From Actinomycetes bacterium (lineage in GTDB: Bacteria > Actinomycetota > Thermoleophilia > Solirubrobacterales > Solirubrobacteraceae), in assembly GCA_021851525.1 (NCBI GenBank), contig JAJZDA010000007.1:1-44125 (forward strand): 44,125 nucleotides of DNA. Reading direction: 5' to 3'. A model generated the notes under the pieces. It did not search any database, was not told the origin of the DNA, and saw nothing but the letters and a program-made list of their open reading frames with translations. Made by a program: the position numbers and the translations under genes. Every line of letters begins with the position of its first letter. Within the stretch, counting starts at the first letter, position 1. Positions 8,821-16,085 of this stretch are shown here, piece by piece.

Positions 8821-9945
8821 TCAGGCGAGCTGCTCCGTGGTCAGCTCGGAACCGTCATCGTCCGGGGACGGTGCGGCCAGTACCTTCGCCGGCCGCTCGT
8901 TGATGAGCCCCAGCTTCCACTGGATGTACTTCGTCGTCGCTTCGCGCGTCTGCCGGCGGGTGATGATGTCGGTACCCAGCATGCAGATGCCCTGCCAGTC
9001 CGGGTTGGTCTTCCGCCAGTCGATGTCCGACAGATGCGCCAGCCGAGCCTTCCAGTTGACCTCGTCCGGGTACTTAGCCAGCAGGACCCGGCCAGCCGTT
9101 CCGAGTGCCCAGAACGCGACCGCGTGAGCGTTCACGTACTCCCCCCGAACTTCTGCCGGCCGCAGCTCAGCGGTGCGAACCTGCTTCCACTGAGGGATTA
9201 CCTTCCCGACCTCGGTCCAGAAGTCGATGGCCGTGACCTCTGCGCGAGCGAGCTCCTCCTCTGAATTGGCCTCACCGAGGTTCCCGACGAGCGCCCTGTT
9301 GGCGTCATACAGTGCCGAGAGCGCCACGAACTTCGCCGACTTCTGGGCGACGGAGACCCGGTCCTTCTCGACCCTGTCCTTGAACACCGGCACTGCATCC
9401 GAAACCGCGATGGTGAGAGCGTTCAGCGGGTCCCGATGGTCGTAGAGGATGTCCAGCGACCGGGACGTCTTGTGGACCGTGCGGTTCAGGTCGGAGAACA
9501 CCTGCTGACTACGCTGGAGGTCCTCGAACGGGAACAGGACGACGCTGATGCTCTGACTTTCGAGCATGCGGTTCTCGGTGAGCGCCTGCTGGATAGCCGC
9601 CTTGCGGTGCTGCCCGTCGTTGAGCAGAAACTCCGCCGTCAACGGCAGCCGCAGGATGCCCAGGTCAGCAGAGAGGTCGGAGGAGATGAACTCCACCTCC
9701 GCATCCACGGATGCGGTGAGGCTGCTGAAGACCCAGTCACTCTCGTGGTCGAGGATGTACCGGGCAATCTCCGGCACTCGCTTCTCAGCGAGCTGGCGCT
9801 GCGCGCGCAGCTCGGGGGGCATCTCCGACCAGTCCTGGAACTTGAAGTACCTGGGAACCAGCCCGAGGGGGAACATCACGACGTAGTAGTCGCGGTCGCC
9901 CATGCGGCCGCGAACGGCCGCGAGGTCCATCGTATTTGCTACCAT
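8821..9945 (-). CDS. DndB-like DGQHR-domain protein (solitary)
   Basis: This 374-residue protein has the diagnostic LLNDGQHRKAAIQQAL motif (about 106-121), followed by VVLFPFEDLQRSQQVFSDLN and the TVHKTSRSLDILYDHRD stretch seen in DndB-type proteins. DndB is the transcriptional regulator linked to DNA phosphorothioation (Dnd) islands, but no dndA, dndC, dndD or dndE gene is in this window. A solitary DGQHR protein beside a restriction set may be a regulator or an independent defence or anti-defence factor; this is open. The start at ATG 9945 is preceded by a perfect AAGGAGG 10 nt upstream. An inverted repeat (9972-10019) lies upstream and a strong hairpin lies downstream. Confidence 0.75.
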   Translation of the reverse strand: MVANTMDLAAVRGRMGDRDYYVVMFPLGLVPRYFKFQDWSEMPPELRAQRQLAEKRVPEIARYILDHESDWVFSSLTASVDAEVEFISSDLSADLGILRLPLTAEFLLNDGQHRKAAIQQALTENRMLESQSISVVLFPFEDLQRSQQVFSDLNRTVHKTSRSLDILYDHRDPLNALTIAVSDAVPVFKDRVEKDRVSVAQKSAKFVALSALYDANRALVGNLGEANSEEELARAEVTAIDFWTEVGKVIPQWKQVRTAELRPAEVRGEYVNAHAVAFWALGTAGRVLLAKYPDEVNWKARLAHLSDIDWRKTNPDWQGICMLGTDIITRRQTREATTKYIQWKLGLINERPAKVLAAPSPDDDGSELTTEQLA

Positions 9946-9971
9946 TTTGGTTTGTCCTCCTTAGGACACAT

Positions 9972-10019
9972 GGCCTGGTTTCGCGTCTTGGTTTGCCGCC
10001 CGGAACACGAAACCAGGCC
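9972..10019. repeat. Inverted repeat upstream of the DndB-like gene
   Basis: GGCCTGGTTTCG (9972-9983) and CGAAACCAGGCC (10008-10019) form a perfect 12-bp stem around a 24-nt spacer. It sits directly upstream of the Shine-Dalgarno of the DndB-like gene. It may be an operator, a leader stem-loop, or a terminator for the leftward gene at 10190. No T-run decides between these. Confidence 0.7.
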
Positions 10020-10130
10020 GTTTCTTGTTTGCGTTGCAAGTTGTACCAAGTTCGCGGCGAACCCGTCAAGGGTTCGTGCGAAATTTTCTCGAAATGCCGC
10101 GAACTGTGGCTATATCCGGCCCGCCGGTCC

Positions 10131-10164
10131 GGTGTTACGCGTGTCAACCGTTACGCGTAACACC
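10131..10164. promoter_or_regulatory. Probable operator with nested palindrome
   Basis: GGTGTTACGCG (10131-10141) and CGCGTAACACC (10154-10164) are a perfect 11-bp inverted repeat with a 12-nt spacer. Inside it GTTACGCGTAAC (10150-10161) is itself a 12-bp palindrome. TTACGCG therefore occurs twice on the plus strand and once inverted, a pattern typical of a dimeric regulator's operator. It lies in the gap between the 10190 gene and the DndB-like gene. The regulator is not identified. Confidence 0.55.
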
Positions 10165-10189
10165 CCAACGTCCCGCGGGCGCGACAGCC

Positions 10190-10513
10190 TCACGACCCAC
10201 GGATGGCGAGAGCCTGAAGGAACCGGTTGAGGTTTCCCGAGTCGAGAGTCGCAAATACATGGCGCAGATTGACCAACGTGCCGTCGTTCCAGAGGCTGTG
10301 CGCGGCATCCACGAGGAGCCGTTCCCCTGACGACCACGAACGGGCCTCGCTCTGCAAGCCGTCCCAGTTGATGCTGCGGCGGACGTCATCGATGTACATG
10401 TCGGTGCGGGCGACCAGCAATGGGGAGCGAAGGAGAAACAAAGTCGCGTCCCACTCCGGCGAACCGGTCGAGTTGTGACTGCCGGGTCGGGTCGTGTTGG
10501 TGTAGGTGGTCAT
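10190..10513 (-). CDS. Small conserved-looking protein of unknown function
   Basis: I do not recognise a named family. The track ORF is longer, but the credible start is ATG 10513 (MTTYTNTTRPGS), because AAAAGGACC lies just upstream on the minus strand. This gives 107 residues. The N-terminus is polar and low in complexity; the C-terminal half is helical and conserved-looking (SSGERLLVDAAHSLWNDGTL, then NLNRFLQALAI). This pattern is familiar to me from small proteins near phage-like and plasmid-like genes, without an assigned function. It is transcribed toward the DndB-like gene and is divergent from vsr, so the 10514-10642 gap probably holds two promoters. Confidence 0.65.
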   Translation of the reverse strand: MTTYTNTTRPGSHNSTGSPEWDATLFLLRSPLLVARTDMYIDDVRRSINWDGLQSEARSWSSGERLLVDAAHSLWNDGTLVNLRHVFATLDSGNLNRFLQALAIRGS

Positions 10514-10642
10514 GTGTGGGTCCTTTTGTCGCGTCCGGCTCCTGGCGCCGGGCTGCTCGCAACATACCCCCAGATTTCGACGCAACCGGACACGATGCGA
10601 GAGCCGCACGCATGCACCCGCGTGGCGTACGTTGGTGGGACG

Positions 10643-11059
10643 ATGCCCGACCCGCTGAACGCAGAGCAACGAAGCCGTCTCATGAGCCGCGTTCGCACGC
10701 GCGACACGGCGCCCGAGCTGGCGCTCCGCCGTGCCCTCTGGGCGGCGGACATTCGCGGTTGGCGCGTTGACGTTCGGGACGTACCGGGCCGGCCGGACTT
10801 AGTGTTTCGCCGCCGCCGTGTCGCGGTGTTCGTGGATGGCGCCTTCTGGCACGGGCACCCTGAGTACTACTGGGGACAGTCTGGGCCGTTCTGGGACGCG
10901 AAGATAACTCGCAACCGCGAGCGCGACGCGCGGGTTAACGATGAACTGGCCGCGGCAGGCTGGTGTGTGGTGCGCATATGGGACTTCGAGGTCGAGCGAG
11001 ACACCGAGGCCGCCGTCGCGCGTGTGAGGGCGGAGCTGCGAGAGGACGGCACGGCATGA
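10643..11059 (+). CDS. vsr: Very short patch repair endonuclease
   Basis: I start this gene at ATG 10643 (MPDPLNAEQRSRLMSRV) behind GGTGGGA; the longer track start adds 56 unlikely residues. At 138 residues it is the usual Vsr length. Landmarks are the N-terminal SRLMSRVRTRDTAPELALRR, the catalytic segment PGRPDLVFRRRRVAVFVDGA with the active-site Asp, FWHGHPEYY carrying the conserved His residues, and the terminal DELAAAGWCVVRIWDFE. Vsr nicks 5' of the T in T:G mismatches that arise when 5-methylcytosine deaminates. It overlaps the methyltransferase start by 4 bp (ATGA), so translation is probably coupled, and it protects the methylated sites made by that enzyme. Confidence 0.93.
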   Translation: MPDPLNAEQRSRLMSRVRTRDTAPELALRRALWAADIRGWRVDVRDVPGRPDLVFRRRRVAVFVDGAFWHGHPEYYWGQSGPFWDAKITRNRERDARVNDELAAAGWCVVRIWDFEVERDTEAAVARVRAELREDGTA

Positions 11060-12165
11060 GAACGTCTGTTCGTATTCCGTCCGATGAGCACCCTACTGTC
11101 CCGGCAGCGATGGAGGCGTACACACTTACCGACTTGTTCGCCGGATGTGGCGGCATGACGCTCGGTTTCGAGGCTACGGGCCGTTTCCGGTCGGTGTTCG
11201 CCGTCGAGTGGGAAGCGGCAGCCGTCGAGACCTACCGCCGCAACTTCGGAGACCACATCGTTGGCTCTGCCATCGAGGACGTTCTGCGGTTTCCCGCATC
11301 CGACGTGGTCATCGGTGGGCCGCCGTGCCAGGGTTTCTCGCCGCTGAACATGCTCGGCGTCGGCTTGGAACGGCGCTCGCTCTGGCGTGAGTATTTGCGG
11401 GCGCTGCAAGACTCTGGTGCGCGCATCTTCGTAATGGAGAACGTTCCCGAGCTGCTCCGCGCACCCGAGTTCCAGGAGTTCGCAGAGGCGGCGCGCCGGC
11501 TCGGTTTCATCGTGGAGGGTCGTATCCTCAACGCCGCCGACTACGGCGTGCCGCAGCGACGCCGGCGCGCCATTGTTGTCGGCTCGCGCATCGGACCGCC
11601 GAACTGGCCCGAGCCTGACCACTTCCCGCCCAACGCGGTTCCGCTCGGCGGGAAACCGTGGCGCACGTTCCGCGATGCGGTCGCAGGCCTTTCGCTGGTG
11701 CCCGACGAGAAGAACTGGCACCGTTCGCGCAACCCCAGACCGATGAGCTTGGAGCGATACCGCACCATCCCGGGCGAGGGCGAGGGACGCTTCGACCTCG
11801 CCGCCCGCCGGCCTGACATCACGCCGGCTTGCTGGCTGCGGAAGAAGTCAGGCTCTACCGACGTGTTCGGTCGCTTGTGGTGGGACCGACCGGCCTTCAC
11901 CATCCGCACCGAGTTCTATAAGCCCGAGAAGGGGCGTTACCTGCACCCGTGCGAGCACCGACCGATAACCGTGCGGGAGGCCGCGCGCTGTATGTCGTTC
12001 CCGGACAGCTTCGAGCTGCCGGAGGACCAGCCGATGACTGCCGTGGCGAAGCAGGTAGGGAACGCGGTGCCGCCGCTACTGGCGCAGCGCATCGCCGCTC
12101 ACATCGCGGCGCTGCTCGATGCCTCAGGCGACGCAGCGGAACTCGCCCCGGCGGTCGCCGCCTAG
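11056..12165 (+). CDS. DNA (cytosine-5) methyltransferase of a type II restriction-modification set
   Basis: The start is ATG 11056 within the ATGA overlap with vsr, giving 369 residues. C5-methyltransferase motifs appear in order: motif I (LTDLFAGCGGMTLGFE), motif IV with the catalytic Cys (GGPPCQGFS), motif VI (MENVPEL), motif VIII (QRRRRAIVVG) and motif X (QVGNAVPP). The region between VIII and X holds the target-recognition domain and is rather short. The recognition sequence cannot be read. The partner is the convergent HNH nuclease, whose stop overlaps this stop within CTAG. The enzyme would protect element and host DNA. Confidence 0.93.
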   Translation: MRTSVRIPSDEHPTVPAAMEAYTLTDLFAGCGGMTLGFEATGRFRSVFAVEWEAAAVETYRRNFGDHIVGSAIEDVLRFPASDVVIGGPPCQGFSPLNMLGVGLERRSLWREYLRALQDSGARIFVMENVPELLRAPEFQEFAEAARRLGFIVEGRILNAADYGVPQRRRRAIVVGSRIGPPNWPEPDHFPPNAVPLGGKPWRTFRDAVAGLSLVPDEKNWHRSRNPRPMSLERYRTIPGEGEGRFDLAARRPDITPACWLRKKSGSTDVFGRLWWDRPAFTIRTEFYKPEKGRYLHPCEHRPITVREAARCMSFPDSFELPEDQPMTAVAKQVGNAVPPLLAQRIAAHIAALLDASGDAAELAPAVAA

Positions 12166-13088
12166 GCGCCGCGACGGCTCCGTCGTCGTTGCTCCTGCAG
12201 CTTCGCCGTCTCTTCAAAATGGTCGCGGTGGCACAGCGTGACGAGGTTCTTTATGTCGTGGCGCGCGGAGACCGGCAGGTCGGCCAGCTCGTCGGCCATC
12301 GCAACTTTGTGATGAACCTCCAAGTAGAACCGGGTGTCGCCAGCGGCGAGAGCCTTTGCCCGGTTCCGCTTGCAGACCTGACAGGTGTAATCATCGCGCT
12401 CGAAGACCCGCTGCCGTAGGTCCTCGGGGTAGAGCCGCTGCGATGCGTCGCGGAAATCAGCCGGGTCGGTAGATAAGAGCCGATACTCCCCAGGTTCCAG
12501 GTCGGGTTCGTCAATGTGCGAGTTGACGGGCCAGCCGAGCTCGTCGCGCAGTTCCCGCACGCGCCTGCTGCCTTCCGCGATGTTCGCGACGTAGTCAATC
12601 TGCTGGCGGGTGACGACTTGGCCGACGTTTGCGGCGAGGAACGCTTCAATTCGGCTTCGCGCCGAACCGGCGCGGTTCCGTATCTCATTCGCTTGCTGCC
12701 ACTGTTTCGAGCGTTCGTGGTTGGGAGTGGCACTTTCGAGCCGATACGTGCTACTCCCGAGCTCGACAATCTCGTAGCCGTCCTCGACACGCAGCTCTCG
12801 GACGCGGCGCGCCCACTCCTGTATGCCGCTCACGGCGCCGAGCTCGTCCCCGCTCACATCCTGGCCGACGTGCGCCTGTAAGTACATGAGGATTTGCGAT
12901 TTGGCGCCCTCGCCCCGGCGCGCGCGGGGGCGCAGTCCGAACGCCTGTCGCTGAACGCCCAGCACCTCGGCTACGGCGCGGTCGAACTCGCTCCGCTCGG
13001 CCTCTCCACGTTCGAGCCTGTCGGCCAGGCGGCGGAGGTACCCCGCCGCTTGTCGCAGGCGCTCTGCCCCGTCGCGTAGCGAACTCAT
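12162..13088 (-). CDS. HNH restriction endonuclease with two winged-helix-like repeats
   Basis: The start ATG 13088 (MSSLRDGAERLRQAAG) gives 308 residues; the longer track ORF runs antisense over the next gene. An N-terminal helix (about 1-45) is followed by two related domains of about 60 residues, QILMYLQAHVGQDVSGDEL...RRVRELR and RIEAFLAANVGQVVTRQQI...RRVRELR. These look like duplicated winged-helix DNA readers. The nuclease follows: CQVCKRNR, LEVHHKVAMAD and LVTLCHRDHFEE, a Cys4-type zinc-stabilised HNH site. Convergent placement and the 4-bp CTAG stop overlap with the methyltransferase identify it as the restriction partner. Confidence 0.85.
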   Translation of the reverse strand: MSSLRDGAERLRQAAGYLRRLADRLERGEAERSEFDRAVAEVLGVQRQAFGLRPRARRGEGAKSQILMYLQAHVGQDVSGDELGAVSGIQEWARRVRELRVEDGYEIVELGSSTYRLESATPNHERSKQWQQANEIRNRAGSARSRIEAFLAANVGQVVTRQQIDYVANIAEGSRRVRELRDELGWPVNSHIDEPDLEPGEYRLLSTDPADFRDASQRLYPEDLRQRVFERDDYTCQVCKRNRAKALAAGDTRFYLEVHHKVAMADELADLPVSARHDIKNLVTLCHRDHFEETAKLQEQRRRSRRGA

Positions 13089-13196
13089 CCGCCCGAGCTT
13101 CGCCGGCCCGCGCGCAAGACCTTCCGAGAAACCTGGCCGGAACGCCGTGCGTGTCGGACGCTCGCCGCTCAACCGACCGTCTGAAAGGACACAACC

Positions 13197-13484
13197 ATGC
13201 TGGTACTTACTGGAAGGCTCCTCGACGTTGCACCACTCGAAGCGCGTGGCAACTTCCCGCCGTCGTCCATCGTCTCGCTGTTCGACCGGGAAGCTCGCTC
13301 GACGCTGAGTCTCGTAGCGGACACCGAGACTGCTGAAGCGTTGGCATCGCTGGGCGAAAACGCCGACGTGGCGCTGCGTCTTCGGTGGCGACTGCTCGAC
13401 CTCGCGAGCCTGGGGGGTAGCGGGCGGGGCAAGGCATACAGGCTCTCGGTCGTCGGCCTTGCTGACGGAGATGCGGAGCGATGA
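13197..13484 (+). CDS. Small protein, possibly OB-fold-like, of the element's replication module
   Basis: This 95-residue protein begins at ATG 13197, with AAAGGA about 10 nt upstream. It is mostly beta-strand in pattern (MLVLTGRLLDVAPLEARGNF, then ADVALRLRWRLLDL and KAYRLSVVGL), which could suit a small single-strand-DNA-binding OB fold, but no family motif is certain. It overlaps the next gene by ATGA, so the two are translationally coupled. Its place at the head of a co-directional run that includes a Rep-like gene is the main reason to suspect a role in element replication. Confidence 0.6.
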   Translation: MLVLTGRLLDVAPLEARGNFPPSSIVSLFDREARSTLSLVADTETAEALASLGENADVALRLRWRLLDLASLGGSGRGKAYRLSVVGLADGDAER

Positions 13485-13915
13485 CAGGAGGGCTCGCGCC
13501 GGGAGAGCCGGCGCGCCCACCGCTCACGGCAACGCCACCCCGACCAGCGGGCACGGGCCAGCCGCCCCGGTTGCCTCCGCGTGTCCGGCAAGGCTTCCGC
13601 GACCTGACGGGCTATCTCGCCAAGGCGTACGTCTCGCCGTTGGTGGTTGGGTACGACTACAACCGGGTCCTAGGTCCGCTCTGGCTGTCAATCATGCCCG
13701 GCGGGAGGCTGCCGACTGGGGAGGAGTTCGAGGCCACGGTCGCCAAGCTCTGCGACATGCTCAGAGAGGCGGCTCTGCCTGGCGGCAGGTTCGTCGGCCG
13801 AGAGGACGGGGAGAAGCTCCGCGCCGCTCACCACCTGCTCTGCCTAGCACTCGATGAAGCCTGTCGAATCGGCTTGCTCTCGGGCACGCGGGCAGACGCC
13901 AGCGCCTGGGACTGA
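13481..13915 (+). CDS. Hypothetical protein of the integrated element
   Basis: This 144-residue protein is not recognised. Residues 1-35 are Pro/Ala-rich and disordered in pattern. The rest is globular (QGFRDLTGYLAKAYVSPLVV, then LCDMLREAALPGGRFVGRED and LRAAHHLLCLALDEACRIGL), predicted mostly helical, with no signal sequence or membrane segment. The start overlaps the previous stop by 4 bp. The 171 bp after its stop, up to the next ORF, hold no feature I can support. Confidence 0.6.
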   Translation: MTGGLAPGEPARPPLTATPPRPAGTGQPPRLPPRVRQGFRDLTGYLAKAYVSPLVVGYDYNRVLGPLWLSIMPGGRLPTGEEFEATVAKLCDMLREAALPGGRFVGREDGEKLRAAHHLLCLALDEACRIGLLSGTRADASAWD

Positions 13916-14086
13916 CCAGACTTGGACGTCCGCGGGTGAGCTGCGCTGCCAACGAACGCCGCTAGCACCCGCGCGCAGCCGCTGGCAAGCGCGGGCGCAG
14001 CGGCGGAGGCAGGCGGAAGCAGCTCGCCTGCCGGGCGAATCCGGTCGCGCACTGCGTGAGGCGCGACGCAGGCCCTAACGTTCTTC

Positions 14087-14502
14087 ATGCACACATCAAA
14101 CGCTGTTCCAAATCCCCTCGGCGACCGTGACCCCTTCAGTGCCGTCACGGGCACGATGCGGGGTAGCGGAGACACTTTCCGCGAGCTGCTGCCGCCTCGC
14201 ACCCCGATGGACGCTTTCCTGCGGTGGCTATACGCAGCCACGGTCGCTGGGACCCCCCCGATGCCGAGGTCATCGCGGCAGCAGAAAAAGAAAGCATCGA
14301 GGCGGAGCCGTTCCGGTTCCCGTCCCGGCACGCCGTAGGCGCCTATTACCTCGTGTCCTATGAGCAGACGTCGGGCGGCGGGAAACGCAGCACCGATGGG
14401 GTGCTGGTCGTCCGCATGAAGTTAGGTACGGCTCGGGCGCTATGGCCCCTACTGTGGCGGGGCGCTCGTCCTCCGGTCGGTGTAGAGCTGGTCCCCGCGT
14501 GA
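14087..14502 (+). pseudogene. Hypothetical element gene split by a 1-bp frameshift in a C-run
   Basis: Two track ORFs (14087-14338 and 14224-14502) look like halves of one gene. The first is protein-like up to DAFLRWLYAATVAGTPP and then turns into an Arg/Ser-rich tail. The second becomes protein-like at PPDAEVIAAAEKESIEAEPF. The switch falls in a run of seven C at 14253-14259; one more C would join them in frame through GTPPDAEV, giving about 138 residues. It is either a real mutation or a base-call error in the run. Function is not recognised. The start at ATG 14087 has no clear ribosome-binding site. Confidence 0.55.
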
Positions 14503-14597
14503 GCGCACCCGATGCGTCACTCAGACCAGCACCCGTTCTGCCTGACCCATCGGGAGACTCGGTTCTTTGACTCCACGGAGGATTACGACTAATCACC

Positions 14598-14632
14598 GTG
14601 CGCGGCCCATGTTGGCTCGATGGGCCGCGCAC
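14598..14632. repeat. 12-bp perfect inverted repeat overlapping the Rep-like start codon
   Basis: GTGCGCGGCCCA (14598-14609) and TGGGCCGCGCAC (14621-14632) enclose the 11-nt loop TGTTGGCTCGA. The Rep-like gene's ATG (14620-14622) spans the loop/right-arm boundary. A second hairpin, GGGCTGGCC/GGCCAGCCC with a 9-nt loop, lies at 14668-14694 inside the gene. Such a pair could be a rolling-circle origin or a translational control site. Confidence 0.7.
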
Positions 14633-15813
14633 GTTTCATAGAGGTTTCCCCCGAAGAAGGTGCAGAGGGGCTGGCCCGTCTTACAGGCCAGCCCAAAGAA
14701 CGCGGTATTACGTCTGCCGCGTTCTCAGTCGGTGGCGTCGGCGCCGACACGGTCAGCCTCGCATGGAAGCCGCGCGCCGACGATAAGGACTGGTGGGACA
14801 TGGTCGCCGGTCGCCTCCGCGCCGGGTGGATAGGCGACGCCGACGTCATGCCAGGCGTTGAAGACACCGAGCCTTCGTGTGAGATGCGTCCCTCCGGCCA
14901 GGCGGGCTACGTCTCGCGTGGCTTGTTGAGCGGCGCGAAGTTGCTGATTTGGCCGCGCGCCCGTCTAGTCGCTGTGGAAGGCCGGCTCGCTGTGCTCTTA
15001 GCATCCGACGCACATGCTGCCGGCCTACGCCCGCCGGCACGCTTGCCGGAGGCTGCGGAGCTGTGCGCCTCGGGGCTGCGCCGTCTGCAGCTCGTCGCGG
15101 ACGACAACGAGGCGTGTACGGTGCGCCGGCTCGACCTTGCTACGGATGTGGTGTGGGAGCACGGTCAGGCAGGGTCAGCGCTTCTCGCCGCGCTGGCGCT
15201 CGCGCGCCCGCCGGGCGGCCACAAGCTCAACGCGTGGAACGGCTCGCGTGGCGCGGAGACGGTGAGCCTGTTCCGCATGGCCGGGGCGCGCCGTGAGCTG
15301 GTCGGTCGCATATATGACCGGGGCCTGTGGACTGGTATCGGTCGCGGCAGGGTCGTCAGGTTTGAGCGGCAGCTCCGCTGGTCGGGGCCTGACAGGCGCC
15401 CGGTCGAGGAAGCGGCGGCGGCAGACTGGACAGCGGACGCGCTCGACTGGGTCGAGACCCTGACGGCGCCACAGGCCGGCGATGCGGCCCTCGACGACGA
15501 AGAAGAGCTCCTGCGCGTCATAGAGGATGGTTGGCTCCCAGTACAGACCGGGCTGCGGCTGCTGGGGTCGCTCGTCCTGACTTCTCGCCGCGACGCCGCA
15601 GAGTTCTGGAAAGGTCGGGGCCGCAACGGGCCTGCCACGGGTCGCAAGCATCGGCGTGAGCTGGCGGCCCTCGGGCTGCCGTCGAACGCCACGCTGGTCA
15701 TCACCCCGGAGCTTCCCGCCGTGCTCGACGTCACCCGCGCGGACTGGCGCCGTGCTGCCGCCGGTCCGCCAATTCCGTTCGCAACCAATACAGGTCCTAG
15801 CGTTCTCTCATGA
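14620..15813 (+). CDS. Putative rolling-circle replication initiator (Rep_trans-like)
   Basis: This 397-residue protein has an order of motifs that recalls plasmid and phage replication-initiation factors of the Rep_trans (PF02486) type. It shows a TVRRLDLATDVVW strand near the middle (about 167-179), an AWNGSRGAETVSLF strand, the GRIYDRGLWTG segment with the candidate catalytic Tyr (about 228), and RVVRFERQLRW. The N-terminal 120 residues and the C-terminal 100 are less distinctive. The assignment rests on pattern memory, not a search. It is the largest gene of the co-directional block 13197-16085, and its start lies in a perfect hairpin. The next gene starts at its stop (ATGA). Confidence 0.55.
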   Translation: MGRARFIEVSPEEGAEGLARLTGQPKERGITSAAFSVGGVGADTVSLAWKPRADDKDWWDMVAGRLRAGWIGDADVMPGVEDTEPSCEMRPSGQAGYVSRGLLSGAKLLIWPRARLVAVEGRLAVLLASDAHAAGLRPPARLPEAAELCASGLRRLQLVADDNEACTVRRLDLATDVVWEHGQAGSALLAALALARPPGGHKLNAWNGSRGAETVSLFRMAGARRELVGRIYDRGLWTGIGRGRVVRFERQLRWSGPDRRPVEEAAAADWTADALDWVETLTAPQAGDAALDDEEELLRVIEDGWLPVQTGLRLLGSLVLTSRRDAAEFWKGRGRNGPATGRKHRRELAALGLPSNATLVITPELPAVLDVTRADWRRAAAGPPIPFATNTGPSVLS

Positions 15814-16085
15814 GCCAACCGACCGAGAGCAGAAGGACCGAGCTAGGGGCCATCGCGCCGCTGGCGGCTGTTCGGTCGGGGCTTGCTGCGCCGATGACGG
15901 ACGCCTCGTTCGATGCTCTCGCTGCTGCGTTCGTGCGGGTCCTGGAGCGTAAGCAGCCGGGCGTCGTCTGGGAGGTCGAGCGGGTGGAACTCGGCGCGCG
16001 TTCTGAACCCGCGACGGCTGAGGCCGTAGGGCGCCGTGCCAATGGGCCACGCCGCGAAACGCACCTCGTTCCCGTCGCGGCGTAG
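15810..16085 (+). CDS. Small hypothetical gene overlapping the integrase 3' end
   Basis: This 91-codon ORF is coupled to the Rep-like gene by ATGA. Its first 60 residues look protein-like (MTDASFDALAAAFVRVLERK, then PGVVWEVERVELG); the last 30 are Arg/Ala-rich. From 15843 onward it is fully antisense to the 3' end of the serine integrase, a 243-bp overlap. Small, similar partner proteins often follow a Rep gene, so it may be real, but it could also be a shadow of the integrase. Function unknown. Confidence 0.45.
   Translation: MSQPTESRRTELGAIAPLAAVRSGLAAPMTDASFDALAAAFVRVLERKQPGVVWEVERVELGARSEPATAEAVGRRANGPRRETHLVPVAA

Noticed and set aside
8821-9945. A complete Dnd phosphorothioation system
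   Set aside because: Only a DndB-like gene is present; no cysteine desulfurase, DndC, DndD or DndE was found in the window.
13828-14331. 167-codon minus-strand ORF in the gap before the Rep-like gene
   Set aside because: No protein-like pattern, no ribosome-binding site, and it is antisense to the frameshifted gene that reads better.
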